Source: CAVQCJ01 sp963849365 (GTDB taxonomy: Bacteria; Actinomycetota; Actinomycetes; Prado026). Taken from it: a stretch of DNA of 64,000 nt. The translations under genes and the position numbers were made by a program. This document shows positions 17,870-26,217 of the stretch, one piece after another. Position 1 is the first letter of the stretch; every line of letters begins with the position of its first letter. The notes under the pieces were generated by a model. It worked only from the letters and a program-made list of their open reading frames with translations, did no database searches and was not told where the DNA came from. The stretch is taken from the NCBI GenBank assembly GCA_963849365.1, contig CAWKHA010000004.1, positions 1,964,940 through 2,028,939 of the forward strand, in the 5' to 3' direction.

Positions 17870-18145
17870 ATGACCACTCTCGCGGTTCGCCAGTCGGTGC
17901 AGGACTACGACAGCTGGAAGACCGTCTTCGACGGGCACGAGCCGGTGCGCCGCAGCCACGGCGCCACCGGGCACCGCGTGCTCAGGGCTGGCAACGACGT
18001 CCTGGTCCTGATCGAGTTCCCCGACGAGTCCGGCGCGCAGTCGTTCGGGGCCGACCTCTCCCTGCGCGATGCCATGCACGACGCAGGAGTCGTCGGCACT
18101 CCCGACATCAGCCTGCGCAGCGAGGCCTCGAAGGTGCAGTACTGA
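17870..18145 (+). CDS. Small alpha/beta-barrel-like protein in a MarR operon
   Basis: A 91-residue protein of unknown function (MTTLAVRQSVQDYDSWKTVF ... VLVLIEFPDESGAQSF). The pattern of strand, YDSWKxxFDxH helix, and strands resembles the dimeric alpha-beta barrel superfamily (antibiotic biosynthesis monooxygenase or DUF1330-like), but I see no decisive motif. ATG 17870 is preceded by GGAGGG. It is the first gene after the MarR-type operator, and its stop overlaps the start of the MarR gene, so the two are translated together and the regulator probably represses both. Confidence 0.8.
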   Translation: MTTLAVRQSVQDYDSWKTVFDGHEPVRRSHGATGHRVLRAGNDVLVLIEFPDESGAQSFGADLSLRDAMHDAGVVGTPDISLRSEASKVQY

Positions 18146-18735
18146 GTACGACCCAGCCGCCGAGGCGGCCGAAGGGCTCCCACGCCGGGAGCCCTTCGAC
18201 GCGTGCCGCTGCGAAGAGCCCGTTCGAGCGGGAGTTCCCGGGCGGCAGCGAGTCCGCCAACGCGGGTTTCGTCGCCCTGGTCGCGGCTGCGGAGGCCTTC
18301 CTCGCCGTGATCGGCAAGTCGTTGCGCCGGCACGGCCTGTCGGCTGCCGGAGCGCAGGTCCTGGGCATCGTCGAGGGCGCCGGCGGACCGATCTCCCCGA
18401 CCGTCATCGCCGACCGCCTCATCGTCACCACGGCCACGGTGACCTCGCTGCTGGACACGCTGGAGCGGCGAGGTCTGGTCCAGCGACGGCCCGACCCGGT
18501 CGACCGGCGCAAGGTGCTCGTCGCGCTGACCGACGAGGCCTACGAGCTCGTGGACCGCTTCCTGCCGGAGATCGTCGCGCTACAGACCGCGATCATGACC
18601 GGGATCCCGGAGGTGGAGCGGCAACGGCTGCGGCGCACGCTGGCCCGGGTCCGGACGAACATCGCTTCCCTCGACGCGGACGCGGTCGTCGCCGCTGCCG
18701 GCCCCCGGCGCAGGCCCAGCCGGCGTCCCGGCTGA
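18142..18735 (+). CDS. MarR-family transcriptional regulator (CTG start)
   Basis: About 197 residues. The winged helix is clear: LSAAGAQVLGIVEGAG, IADRLIVTTATVTSLLDTLE, RRGLVQRRPDPVDRRKVLVAL. The dimerisation helix upstream (GFVALVAAAEAFLAVIGKSL) lies before the first in-frame GTG (18307), so that GTG cannot be the start. The only sensible start is CTG 18142, in a CTGA overlap with the previous stop and with GAAGG (18130-18134) 7 nt before it, giving MSTTQPPRRPKGS. The 3' end overlaps dinB on the other strand by 156 bp. It probably represses its own operon at 17813-17832. Confidence 0.85.
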   Translation: MSTTQPPRRPKGSHAGSPSTRAAAKSPFEREFPGGSESANAGFVALVAAAEAFLAVIGKSLRRHGLSAAGAQVLGIVEGAGGPISPTVIADRLIVTTATVTSLLDTLERRGLVQRRPDPVDRRKVLVALTDEAYELVDRFLPEIVALQTAIMTGIPEVERQRLRRTLARVRTNIASLDADAVVAAAGPRRRPSRRPG

Positions 18736-19767
18736 ACCCGGCGCCACCGGGGCGAAGTCTGCGCGGACGCCCAGCAGGCGCACCGGCCGTCTCTCGGTGA
18801 ACCCGTCGAGCGCCGTGAGCGCGCCCTGACCGATCGTCGCCCGGTCCGTGGTCGGGGCCCCCAGCGTGTGCCCGTGCGTCTTCGTCACGAAGGGTACGTA
18901 GCGCACCTTCACCACGATCCGTACGACGGGACGCCGCTCGGCGGCGACGTCGTCGGCCACCAGCCCGGCCACGCGGACGACCTCGCGCCGCACGTCCTCC
19001 CAGTCCGCCAGGTCTTCCTGGAACGTGACCTCCCGGCTGCGGGAGCGCGCGATGTACGGCGCCCCGACGACCGTCGCGCTGCTGCGTCCGCGACCCAGCC
19101 GCACCAGCCACGGTCCGATGGTCGGGCCGAAGTGCGCGGCCAGCGCCTGCGGGTCGGCGGCGGCGAGATCGGCGACGGTCGCGATCCCGAGCGAGGCCAG
19201 CTTCCTCGCGGTCTTCGACCCGATGCCCCACAGCACGTCGGTCGGCCGCTCGCCCAGCACGGCGAACCAGGTCTGTCCGGTGAGCCTGAACACTCCGGCC
19301 GGCTTCCCGAAGCCGGTGGCCAGCTTGGCCTGCAGCTTGTTCTCCCCGATGCCGACGCTCAGATCCAGCCCGGTCACCTCGCGCACGCGGTTCTGGACCG
19401 CTCGCGCCAGCTCTTCCGGGTCGTCGGTGTCCACGCCGAGGAACGCCTCGTCCCAGCCGAGCACCTCGACCACGGCGTCGAAACCCCGCAGCGTCGCCAT
19501 GACCTGGGCCGACGCGGCCTCGTACGCCTCCCGGTCCACCGACAGGAACACAGCCTCCGGGCACCGCCGCGCCGCCGTGCGCAGCGGGAGGCCGGAGTGC
19601 ACGCCGTGCACGCGGGCCTCGTACGACGCCGTGCTGACCACCCCGCGCTTGGTCGGGTCGCCGTCACCGCCGACGACGACCGGACGCCCGCGCAGCTCCG
19701 GGCGGCGCAGCACCTCGACGGCGGCGATGAACTGGTCCAGGTCGACGTGCAGCACCCAGCGAGCCAT
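18580..19767 (-). CDS. dinB: DNA polymerase IV, DinB2-like Y-family polymerase
   Basis: A 395-residue translesion polymerase. It starts MARWVLHVDLDQFIAAVEVL: the metal-binding Asp and the fingers are present, but the steric-gate position after DQF is isoleucine instead of Phe/Tyr. The palm motif GWDEAFLGVD carries the other catalytic acids. The little-finger domain follows (SRSREVTFQEDLADWED). The sequence resembles mycobacterial DinB2, which has Leu at the gate and uses ribonucleotides readily. ATG 19767 was chosen; the frame upstream is not protein-like. The C-terminal tail beyond RLLGVRADFAP is Gly/Pro-rich and overlaps the MarR gene by 156 bp antisense, so the true end may be less conserved. 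Confidence 0.92.
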   Translation of the reverse strand: MARWVLHVDLDQFIAAVEVLRRPELRGRPVVVGGDGDPTKRGVVSTASYEARVHGVHSGLPLRTAARRCPEAVFLSVDREAYEAASAQVMATLRGFDAVVEVLGWDEAFLGVDTDDPEELARAVQNRVREVTGLDLSVGIGENKLQAKLATGFGKPAGVFRLTGQTWFAVLGERPTDVLWGIGSKTARKLASLGIATVADLAAADPQALAAHFGPTIGPWLVRLGRGRSSATVVGAPYIARSRSREVTFQEDLADWEDVRREVVRVAGLVADDVAAERRPVVRIVVKVRYVPFVTKTHGHTLGAPTTDRATIGQGALTALDGFTERRPVRLLGVRADFAPVAPGSAGTPAGPAPGAGSGDDRVRVEGSDVRPDPGQRAPQPLPLHLRDPGHDRGL

Positions 19768-19781
19768 ACGGACAGGGTTGC

Positions 19782-20042
19782 TCAGCCGTGCGGTTGCTGG
19801 TCGAGGAACCGCTCCAGCTCGGCCAGCCCGCGGGCGGCCTCCCGCTCGATGAGCCGGTCCTCGCTGCGCGGGTCGCGACCGCGTGGGTTCCGGCTGACCT
19901 CCAGGTAGGCCTCCCGGGCGGCGAACCCACCCCCCCAGAAGGAACCGACGGCGATGAACGCGACCATGACCCACCAGAGGACGTGACGCAGGGCGTCGCT
20001 CAGGACGTACAACGGCGGTGCCACTGTCGGCATGACGATCAC
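19782..20042 (-). CDS. Small membrane protein
   Basis: An 86-residue protein with one membrane helix (HVLWWVMVAFIAVGSFWGGG, about residues 20-40) followed by a charged tail (REAYLEVSRNPRGRDPRSED, ERFLDQQPHG). The family is not recognised. It lies 14 bp upstream of dinB on the same strand and may be co-transcribed. Either MIVMP (20042) or MPTVAPP (20033) could be the start. The composition is clearly coding, unlike the overlapping frames. Confidence 0.7.
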   Translation of the reverse strand: MIVMPTVAPPLYVLSDALRHVLWWVMVAFIAVGSFWGGGFAAREAYLEVSRNPRGRDPRSEDRLIEREAARGLAELERFLDQQPHG

Positions 20043-20165
20043 CTCCGGCGGTCGCCCGTTCGGAGCACTGCCGCTCGGGCCTCGGCAACGAGCGTCGTCG
20101 GCGGGCAGCGGACCATCAAGGGTCGAAGGTCCCGCTCGCCCGGCCCGCCTTCTGCAGCCGTCGCC

Positions 20166-22733
20166 TCAGGCCGCGCTGTCCTCGGCGAGCTCGACCGTCG
20201 CGTCGAGCGGCCCGGCCGACTCCTCGACCACGAGCTCGTGGATGCGGCCGGTGCCGCACAGGTCGTCCGCTGCCGCGAGCACGTGGGCCAGCGCCTCTGC
20301 CGGACCGCTCACGACCACGCGGGCGACGTCGGCGCGCATCGAGACCTTGGCCTCGGACTTGGCCCTGCGCACCAACGAGAGCACCGCAGAGACGTCGCGC
20401 AGCATTGCGGGGTCACCACCGCTGGCCGCCGCGCCGATCTCGTCGGTGGTCGGCCAAGCGGACCGGTGCACCGAGCCGTCCTGCCACCACGACCACACTT
20501 CCTCGGTGACGAACGGCAGCACCGGCGCGAAGAGCCGCTGTAGGACCGACAGCGCGAGGCCGAGGGTCGCCTTCGCCGACTCCCCGGCGGTCCCGTCCCG
20601 CCCGCCGTACGCCCGCTCCTTCACCAGCTCGAGGTAGTCGTCGCAGAACGTCCAGAAGAAGGTCTCCGCGGCCTCGAGAGCGCGGCCGTACTCGTAGCCG
20701 TCGAACGCCCGGGTGGCCCGCTCGACCACCGAGGCCAGCTCGGCCAGCACCGCACGGTCCAGCGGCTCGGTGACTGCGCCGGCCCGGCCGGCTGCCTCGC
20801 CCGTCCCCAGCCCCAGCACGAACTTGCTGGCGTTGAGGATCTTGATGGCGAGCCGGCGGCCGATCTTCATCTGGCCGACCTCGAACGCGGTGTCGGTGCC
20901 GGGACGACCGCTGGCCGCCCAGTAGCGCACGGCGTCGGACCCGTGCTCGGTCAGCATCCCCAGCGGTGTCATCGCGTTGCCGGTGGACTTGCCCATCTTC
21001 TTGCGGTCCGGGTCGAGGATCCACCCGGACAGCGCGGCGTGCTTCCACGGTGCCGTGCCGAACTCGAGGTGGCTGCGCACGATGGTCCCGAACAACCAGG
21101 TCCGGATGATGTCGTGGGCCTGCGGTCGCAGGTCCATAGGGAACACCCGCGCGAAGAGGTCGTCGTCACGGCCCCAGCCGCCGGCGATCTGCGGGCTGAG
21201 CGACGACGTCGCCCACGTGTCCATCACATCGGGGTCCGCGACGAAGCCGCCCGGCACGCCGCGCTGGTCGGGCGTGAAGCCCTGGGGGCACTCCGAGGAC
21301 GGGTCGACCGGCAGGGAGTGCACCGGGGCGAGCAGCGGGTCGTCGTAGTCCGGCTCCCCGGACTCGTCGAGCCGGTACCAGACGGGGAAGGGGACACCGA
21401 AGAAGCGCTGCCGGCTGACCAGCCAGTCGCCGTTGAGCCCTTCGACCCAGTTCTCGTACCGGGAGCGCATGAAGGCGGGGTGCCACTGCACCTCGCGCCC
21501 GCGCTCGACGAGCTCGGCCCGCAGGCCTTCGTCCCGGCCGCCGTTGCGGATGTACCACTGCCTCGAGGTGACGATCTCCAGCGGCTTGTCGCCCTTCTCG
21601 TACAGCTTGACCATGTGGGTGACCGCCCGCGGCTCACCGACCAGGTCGCCACTCGCCCGCAGCAGCTCGACCGACTTCTCCCGGGCGGAGAACACGGTGA
21701 GCCCGGCCAGCTGCGCGTAGACCGCGCGCCCGGAGGCGCCGTCGAGCCCGTGCGGCGGATCCGCGAGCACCCGGCCGTCACGGCCGAGGATCCCCCGTGT
21801 CGCCAGCTGCAGCTCCCGCCACCAGATCACGTCCGTGAGGTCGCCGAAGGTGCAGACCATGGCGATCCCGGTGCCCTTGTCCGGCTCGGCCAGCCGGTGG
21901 GCGACGACCGGGACCTCGACTCCGAACAGCGGCGTGCGCACGGTGGACCCCACCAGGTCGCGGTGCCGCTCGTCGTCCGGGTGGGTCACCAGGGCGACGC
22001 AGGCGGCGAGCAGCTCCGGCCGCGTCGTCTCGATCTCGACGGTGCCGCCGCCGGCCCGGTGGAAGGCCAGCCGGTGGTAGGCGGCCGGGCGCTCCTCGTC
22101 CTTGAGCTCGGCCTGGGCCACGGCGGTCCGGAACGTGACGTCCCACAGCGTCGGAGCCTCGGCCTGGTACGCCTCACCGCGGGCCAGGTTGTCCAGGAAG
22201 GCCCGCTGCGCCACCGTCCGCGCGTCGTCGCTGATGGTGGCGTACGTCATCGTCCAGTCGACCGACAGGCCCAGCCGCCGCCACAGCTGTTCGTACGCGA
22301 CCTCGTCCTCGCCGGTCAGGCGGTGGCACAGCTCGACGAAGTTCTGCCGGGACACCGGCAGCTGCTGCCTGCCCGGCTTGTCGGCCGGCTCGAAACCGGC
22401 GTCGTAGGGCAGCGAGGGGTCGCACCGCACGCCGTAGTAGTTCTGCACCCTGCGCTCGGTCGGCAGCCCGTTGTCGTCCCATCCCATCGGGTAGAAGACC
22501 TCGCGCCCGGTCATCCGCTGGTAGCGGGCGACGGTGTCCGTGTGCGTGTAGGAGAAGACGTGCCCGACGTGCAGAGAGCCGCTCACCGTCGGCGGCGGGG
22601 TGTCGATCGAGTAGATCTCCTCGCGCGTCCTGGAGCGGTCGAAACGGTAGGTGCCCTGCTGCTCCCATACCGCCGCCCAACGGTCCTCGAGGCCGTCGAC
22701 GGTGGGCTTGTCCGGGGGCTGGGGGCGGTCCAT
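20166..22733 (-). CDS. valS: Valyl-tRNA synthetase
   Basis: An 855-residue class I aminoacyl-tRNA synthetase that charges tRNA-Val. The HIGH motif is SGSLHVGHVFSYTHTD and KMSKS is represented by DRKKMGKSTGNAM. The CP1 editing domain (with ETTRPELLAACVALVTHPDD) and the anticodon-binding domain (from about residue 620) are in order. The short C-terminal region lacks the long coiled-coil arm of Escherichia coli ValS. It is divergent from folC across 56 bp, with both promoters packed into that interval. Confidence 0.97.
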   Translation of the reverse strand: MDRPQPPDKPTVDGLEDRWAAVWEQQGTYRFDRSRTREEIYSIDTPPPTVSGSLHVGHVFSYTHTDTVARYQRMTGREVFYPMGWDDNGLPTERRVQNYYGVRCDPSLPYDAGFEPADKPGRQQLPVSRQNFVELCHRLTGEDEVAYEQLWRRLGLSVDWTMTYATISDDARTVAQRAFLDNLARGEAYQAEAPTLWDVTFRTAVAQAELKDEERPAAYHRLAFHRAGGGTVEIETTRPELLAACVALVTHPDDERHRDLVGSTVRTPLFGVEVPVVAHRLAEPDKGTGIAMVCTFGDLTDVIWWRELQLATRGILGRDGRVLADPPHGLDGASGRAVYAQLAGLTVFSAREKSVELLRASGDLVGEPRAVTHMVKLYEKGDKPLEIVTSRQWYIRNGGRDEGLRAELVERGREVQWHPAFMRSRYENWVEGLNGDWLVSRQRFFGVPFPVWYRLDESGEPDYDDPLLAPVHSLPVDPSSECPQGFTPDQRGVPGGFVADPDVMDTWATSSLSPQIAGGWGRDDDLFARVFPMDLRPQAHDIIRTWLFGTIVRSHLEFGTAPWKHAALSGWILDPDRKKMGKSTGNAMTPLGMLTEHGSDAVRYWAASGRPGTDTAFEVGQMKIGRRLAIKILNASKFVLGLGTGEAAGRAGAVTEPLDRAVLAELASVVERATRAFDGYEYGRALEAAETFFWTFCDDYLELVKERAYGGRDGTAGESAKATLGLALSVLQRLFAPVLPFVTEEVWSWWQDGSVHRSAWPTTDEIGAAASGGDPAMLRDVSAVLSLVRRAKSEAKVSMRADVARVVVSGPAEALAHVLAAADDLCGTGRIHELVVEESAGPLDATVELAEDSAA

Positions 22734-22789
22734 GGTCGGCGATTCTACGGAGCGCTGCTCGGCGCCGGCGCCGCCTAGACTCCCCGACC

Positions 22790-24151
22790 GTGACGGATCG
22801 TTCGACGGCCGACGTGGAGTCGGCGCTGGCGAAGCGGTGGCCGGAGTCGCAGCTGGACCCGTCCCTGGACCGGATCCGTGACCTCCTCGACGTCCTGGGC
22901 AGCCCGCAGACCGCCTACCCCGTCCTGCTGATCGCCGGCACCAACGGCAAGACCTCCACGGCGCGGATGGCCGACGCCCTGCTGCGCGAGCTGGGCCTGC
23001 GCGTGGGCCGGTACACCAGCCCGCACCTGGAGCGGGTCACCGAGCGGATCAGCCTGGACGGCGAGCCCCTGGACGACGAGCGGTTCGTGCAGGCGTACGC
23101 CGAGGTCGAGCCGTACCTGGACCTCGTCGACGCCCGGCACGAGCATCCGCTGTCGTACTTCGAGACGCTGACCGCGATGGCGTACGCGGTCTTCGCCGAC
23201 GCCCCCGTCGACGTCGCTGTCGTCGAGGTCGGCATGGGCGGCACCTGGGACGCCACCAATGTCGTCGACGCGACCGTCGCCGTCGTCACCCCGGTCGGGC
23301 TCGACCACCAGGCCTACCTGGGCGACACGATCGAGCAGATCGCGGCGGAGAAGGCCGGTGTGGTGAAGGCCGGAGGGTTCGCCGTGCTGGCCCAGCAGGA
23401 GGTCGCGGCCGCGGAGGTGCTGCTGCGCCGCGTGGCGCAGGTCGGGGCCACCGTCGCACGCGAGGGCCTGGAGTTCGGCGTGCTGTCCCGGGTGCTCGCG
23501 GTGGGTGGCCAGCTGGTCGAGCTGCGCGGCCTGGCCGGGACGTACCAGGACGTGCTGCTGCCGCTGCTCGGTCCGCACCAGGCGAGCAACGCGGCTGTCG
23601 CGCTGGCCGCGGTGGAGGCGCTGCTCGGCGCCGGCCGCGAACAGCTCGACCCGGACGCGGTACGAGCCGGGTTCGCGGCGGTGCGGTCGCCGGGCCGGCT
23701 GGAGGTGGTCCGGCGCGGGCCGACCGTACTGCTGGACGCTGCGCACAACCCGGCCGGGGCTGGGGCGCTGGCGCAGGCCCTCGCCACCGACTTCTCGTTC
23801 GAGCGGCTGGTCGCGGTGCTGGGCATGCTCGGCGACAAGGACGCGCGTGGTGTCCTGGAGCGGCTGGAGCCGGTGGTGGACCAGGTCGTCGTGACGGCGA
23901 GCACCTCGCCGCGCGCCCTGGACGCGGACGTGCTCGGCGCCCTGGCCGCCGAGGTCTTCGGCGCGGACCGGGTCAGCGTCGCGCCGCGCCTGCCGGACGC
24001 GCTGGACGAGGCGATCGCCCTGGCCGAGGTAGGCGGCGCCCTGGGAGGTACCGGCGTGCTCGTCACCGGCTCGGTGGTCACGGTCGGGGAGGCGCGTGCG
24101 CTGCTGCGGCGCGCGCGGGCCGACGGTCCCGGCACCGGAACGGGTGGCTGA
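22790..24151 (+). CDS. folC: Bifunctional dihydrofolate/folylpolyglutamate synthase
   Basis: A 453-residue Mur-ligase-like enzyme that adds glutamates to folates. The ATP-binding P-loop is LLIAGTNGKTSTARM, the family motif is DVAVVEVGMGGTWDATN, and the C-terminal domain holds VLLDAAHNPAGAGAL and VAVLGMLGDKDARGV. The start is GTG 22790. A TAGACT box (22776-22781) ends 8 nt before it and no ribosome binding site is present, so the transcript is probably leaderless. It is followed after 5 bp by the DUF4233 gene and then ndk, a conserved actinobacterial order. Confidence 0.97.
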   Translation: MTDRSTADVESALAKRWPESQLDPSLDRIRDLLDVLGSPQTAYPVLLIAGTNGKTSTARMADALLRELGLRVGRYTSPHLERVTERISLDGEPLDDERFVQAYAEVEPYLDLVDARHEHPLSYFETLTAMAYAVFADAPVDVAVVEVGMGGTWDATNVVDATVAVVTPVGLDHQAYLGDTIEQIAAEKAGVVKAGGFAVLAQQEVAAAEVLLRRVAQVGATVAREGLEFGVLSRVLAVGGQLVELRGLAGTYQDVLLPLLGPHQASNAAVALAAVEALLGAGREQLDPDAVRAGFAAVRSPGRLEVVRRGPTVLLDAAHNPAGAGALAQALATDFSFERLVAVLGMLGDKDARGVLERLEPVVDQVVVTASTSPRALDADVLGALAAEVFGADRVSVAPRLPDALDEAIALAEVGGALGGTGVLVTGSVVTVGEARALLRRARADGPGTGTGG

Positions 24152-24156
24152 CCGCG

Positions 24157-24528
24157 ATGCGCACCCTGTGTGCCTCCGTGCTGGCGTTCGAGGCCCTCGT
24201 GGTCGCGCTGGCGATCGTGCCGGCGCTCACGATCACCGACGCCCACCACACCCTGATCGTGGCCGGCGGGCTGCTCGTGGTCGTCCTGTGCCTGCTGGCC
24301 GCAGGTCTGCTGCGCACGCCGGCCGGCTACGTGCTGGGCACGTCGGTGCAGGTGCTGGTCGTAGCCGCCGGCTTCGTGCTGCCCGTGATGTTCTTCCTCG
24401 GCGGGCTGTTCGCGCTGCTGTGGGCTTCGGCCATCCTCGTCGCCCGCCGGGCGGAGGCCGTGGTGGCCGCCAAGCGGGCCGCGGCCGGCGACGACCCGGA
24501 GCCGCAGGCTCCGCCCGCCTCCGGCTGA
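24157..24528 (+). CDS. DUF4233 family membrane protein
   Basis: A 123-residue actinobacterial membrane protein of unknown function, regularly found between folC and ndk. Four hydrophobic segments are visible: LAFEALVVALAIVPALTI, TLIVAGGLLVVVLCLLAAGL, VLGTSVQVLVVAAGFVLPVM and FFLGGLFALLWASAILVARR. A charged tail follows. It starts 5 bp after folC and is co-transcribed with it. Confidence 0.88.
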   Translation: MRTLCASVLAFEALVVALAIVPALTITDAHHTLIVAGGLLVVVLCLLAAGLLRTPAGYVLGTSVQVLVVAAGFVLPVMFFLGGLFALLWASAILVARRAEAVVAAKRAAAGDDPEPQAPPASG

Positions 24529-24600
24529 CCGGATACGCTACGCGGCGCCCCGTCGCACCCGCTGCGGCGCCCACCCGCTGACGAACCCTGGAGAGCCGTC

Positions 24601-25011
24601 GTGTCCGAGCGCACCCTGGTCCTGGTCAAGCCCGACGGCGTCGCCCGTGGCCTGGTCGGGGAGGTCCTCGGCCGGATCGAGCGCAAGGGGTACCGCCTGG
24701 TGGCCGCCGAGCTGCGCACGATCACCCGCGAGGTCGCCGAGACCCACTACGCCGAGCACCGGGACAAGCCGTTCTTCGGCGAGCTCGTGTCGTTCATCAC
24801 GTCTGGCCCGCTGCTGGCGGCGGTGGCCGAGGGGCCGGACGTCATCGAGGCCTGGCGCTCCGCGATGGGGGCGACCAACCCGGTCAAGGCCGCACCCGGC
24901 ACGATCCGCGGCGACCTGGCCAGCCTGACCACCGAGAACATCGCCCACGGTTCGGACTCCGAGCAGTCGGCGGCCCGCGAGATCGCCCTGTTCTTCCCCG
25001 GCCTGGCCTGA
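24601..25011 (+). CDS. ndk: Nucleoside-diphosphate kinase
   Basis: A 136-residue enzyme that balances nucleoside triphosphate pools by phosphate transfer through a histidine. N-terminal ERTLVLVKPDGVARGLVGEV and the active-site segment ENIAHGSDSEQSAAREIALF are intact, and the length is normal. GTG 24601 is preceded by GGAGAG. A TACGCT box at about 24535 may provide its own promoter. Confidence 0.98.
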   Translation: MSERTLVLVKPDGVARGLVGEVLGRIERKGYRLVAAELRTITREVAETHYAEHRDKPFFGELVSFITSGPLLAAVAEGPDVIEAWRSAMGATNPVKAAPGTIRGDLASLTTENIAHGSDSEQSAAREIALFFPGLA

Positions 25012-25150
25012 GCGGCACCGGTCCCGGCATCGGCGTTCGGGTTCTGGGGACCTGCGCTCCGCCGTTACCATGGTTCGGCCCTGCCGGGGCCCGACACCGA
25101 CCGGCAGCCCGTACCGCCCAGCGATCCCCTCGGAAGGCGCGAGCTTCCCC

Positions 25151-26183
25151 ATGGCGAACAACATGTCGTTCATCGGCCGTGACATGGCCGTCGACCTCGG
25201 CACGGCCAACACCCTGGTATACGTCCGCGGCCGCGGCATCGTGCTCAACGAGCCCTCGGTCGTCGCGATCAACCAGAACAGCGGCGGGATCCTGGCCGTA
25301 GGCCTCGAGGCCAAGAAGATGATCGGCCGCACCCCTGGCAACATCGTGGCGATCCGGCCGCTCAAGGACGGCGTCATCGCCGACTTCGACACCACCGAGC
25401 GGATGCTGCGGTACTTCATCCAGAAGGTGCACCGCCGCCGCCACCTGGCCAAGCCGCGCATCGTCGTGTGCGTACCGTCCGGCATCACCGGGGTCGAGCA
25501 GCGCGCGGTCAAGGACGCCGGGTACGCCGCCGGAGCCCGCAAGGTGTACATCATCGAGGAGCCGATGGCCGCGGCGATCGGCGTCCGGCCTGCCGGTGCA
25601 CGAGCCGACCGGCAACATGGTCGTGGACATCGGCGGCGGAACCACCGAGGTCGCGGTGATCTCCCTCGGCGGCATCGTCACCGCGCAGAGCATCCGCGTC
25701 GGCGGCGACGAGCTGGACAACGCGATCATCCAGTACGTGAAGAAGGAGTACTCCCTGCTGCTCGGCGAGCGGACGTCCGAGGAGATCAAGATGGCGATCG
25801 GCTCGGCATTCCCGATGCCGGACGAGCCGCACGCAGAGATCCGTGGCCGTGACCTCGTGACCGGCCTGCCGAAGACGATCGTCGTGTCGAGCGAGGAGAT
25901 CCGCAAGGCGCTCGAGGAGCCGGTGAACGCGGTCGTGGACGCGGTGAAGACCACCCTCGACAAGTGCCCGCCCGAGCTCTCCGGCGACATCATGGACCGC
26001 GGCATCGTGCTGACCGGCGGCGGCGCCCTGCTCAAGGGGCTCGACGAGCGGCTGCGGCACGAGACCGGCATGCCGATCCACATCGCCGACCGCCCGCTGG
26101 ACTGCGTGGCGCTCGGGTCCGGCAAGTGCGTGGAGGAGTTCGAGGCGCTGCAGCAGGTCCTGATCTCCGAGCCCCGGCACTGA
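25151..26183 (+). pseudogene. mreB: Rod-shape-determining protein MreB, one-base frameshift
   Basis: Actin-like filament protein that guides lateral wall synthesis. Codons 1-147 are in one frame (FIGRDMAVDLGTANTLVYVR ... YIIEEPMAAAIG). The rest continues in the next frame (GLPVHEPTGNMVVDIGGGTT ... LISEPRH). The switch is at 25583-25586, where the expected GCC GGC CTG reads GTCC GGC CTG, one base too many. Apart from this, every actin-fold motif is present and the length matches the family (about 343 residues). mreC, mreD, pbp2 and rodA downstream are intact, so either the base call is wrong or the gene is newly broken. The start is ATG 25151. Confidence 0.9.
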
Positions 26184-26217
26184 GCCGCGCAGGCCGACTC
26201 ATGGCCACTGGCCGTCG

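Noticed and set aside
20043..20165. A regulatory RNA or T-box in the gap beside valS
   Set aside because: The gap is at the 3' end of valS, not the leader; the true leader is only 56 bp and has no T-box sequence.
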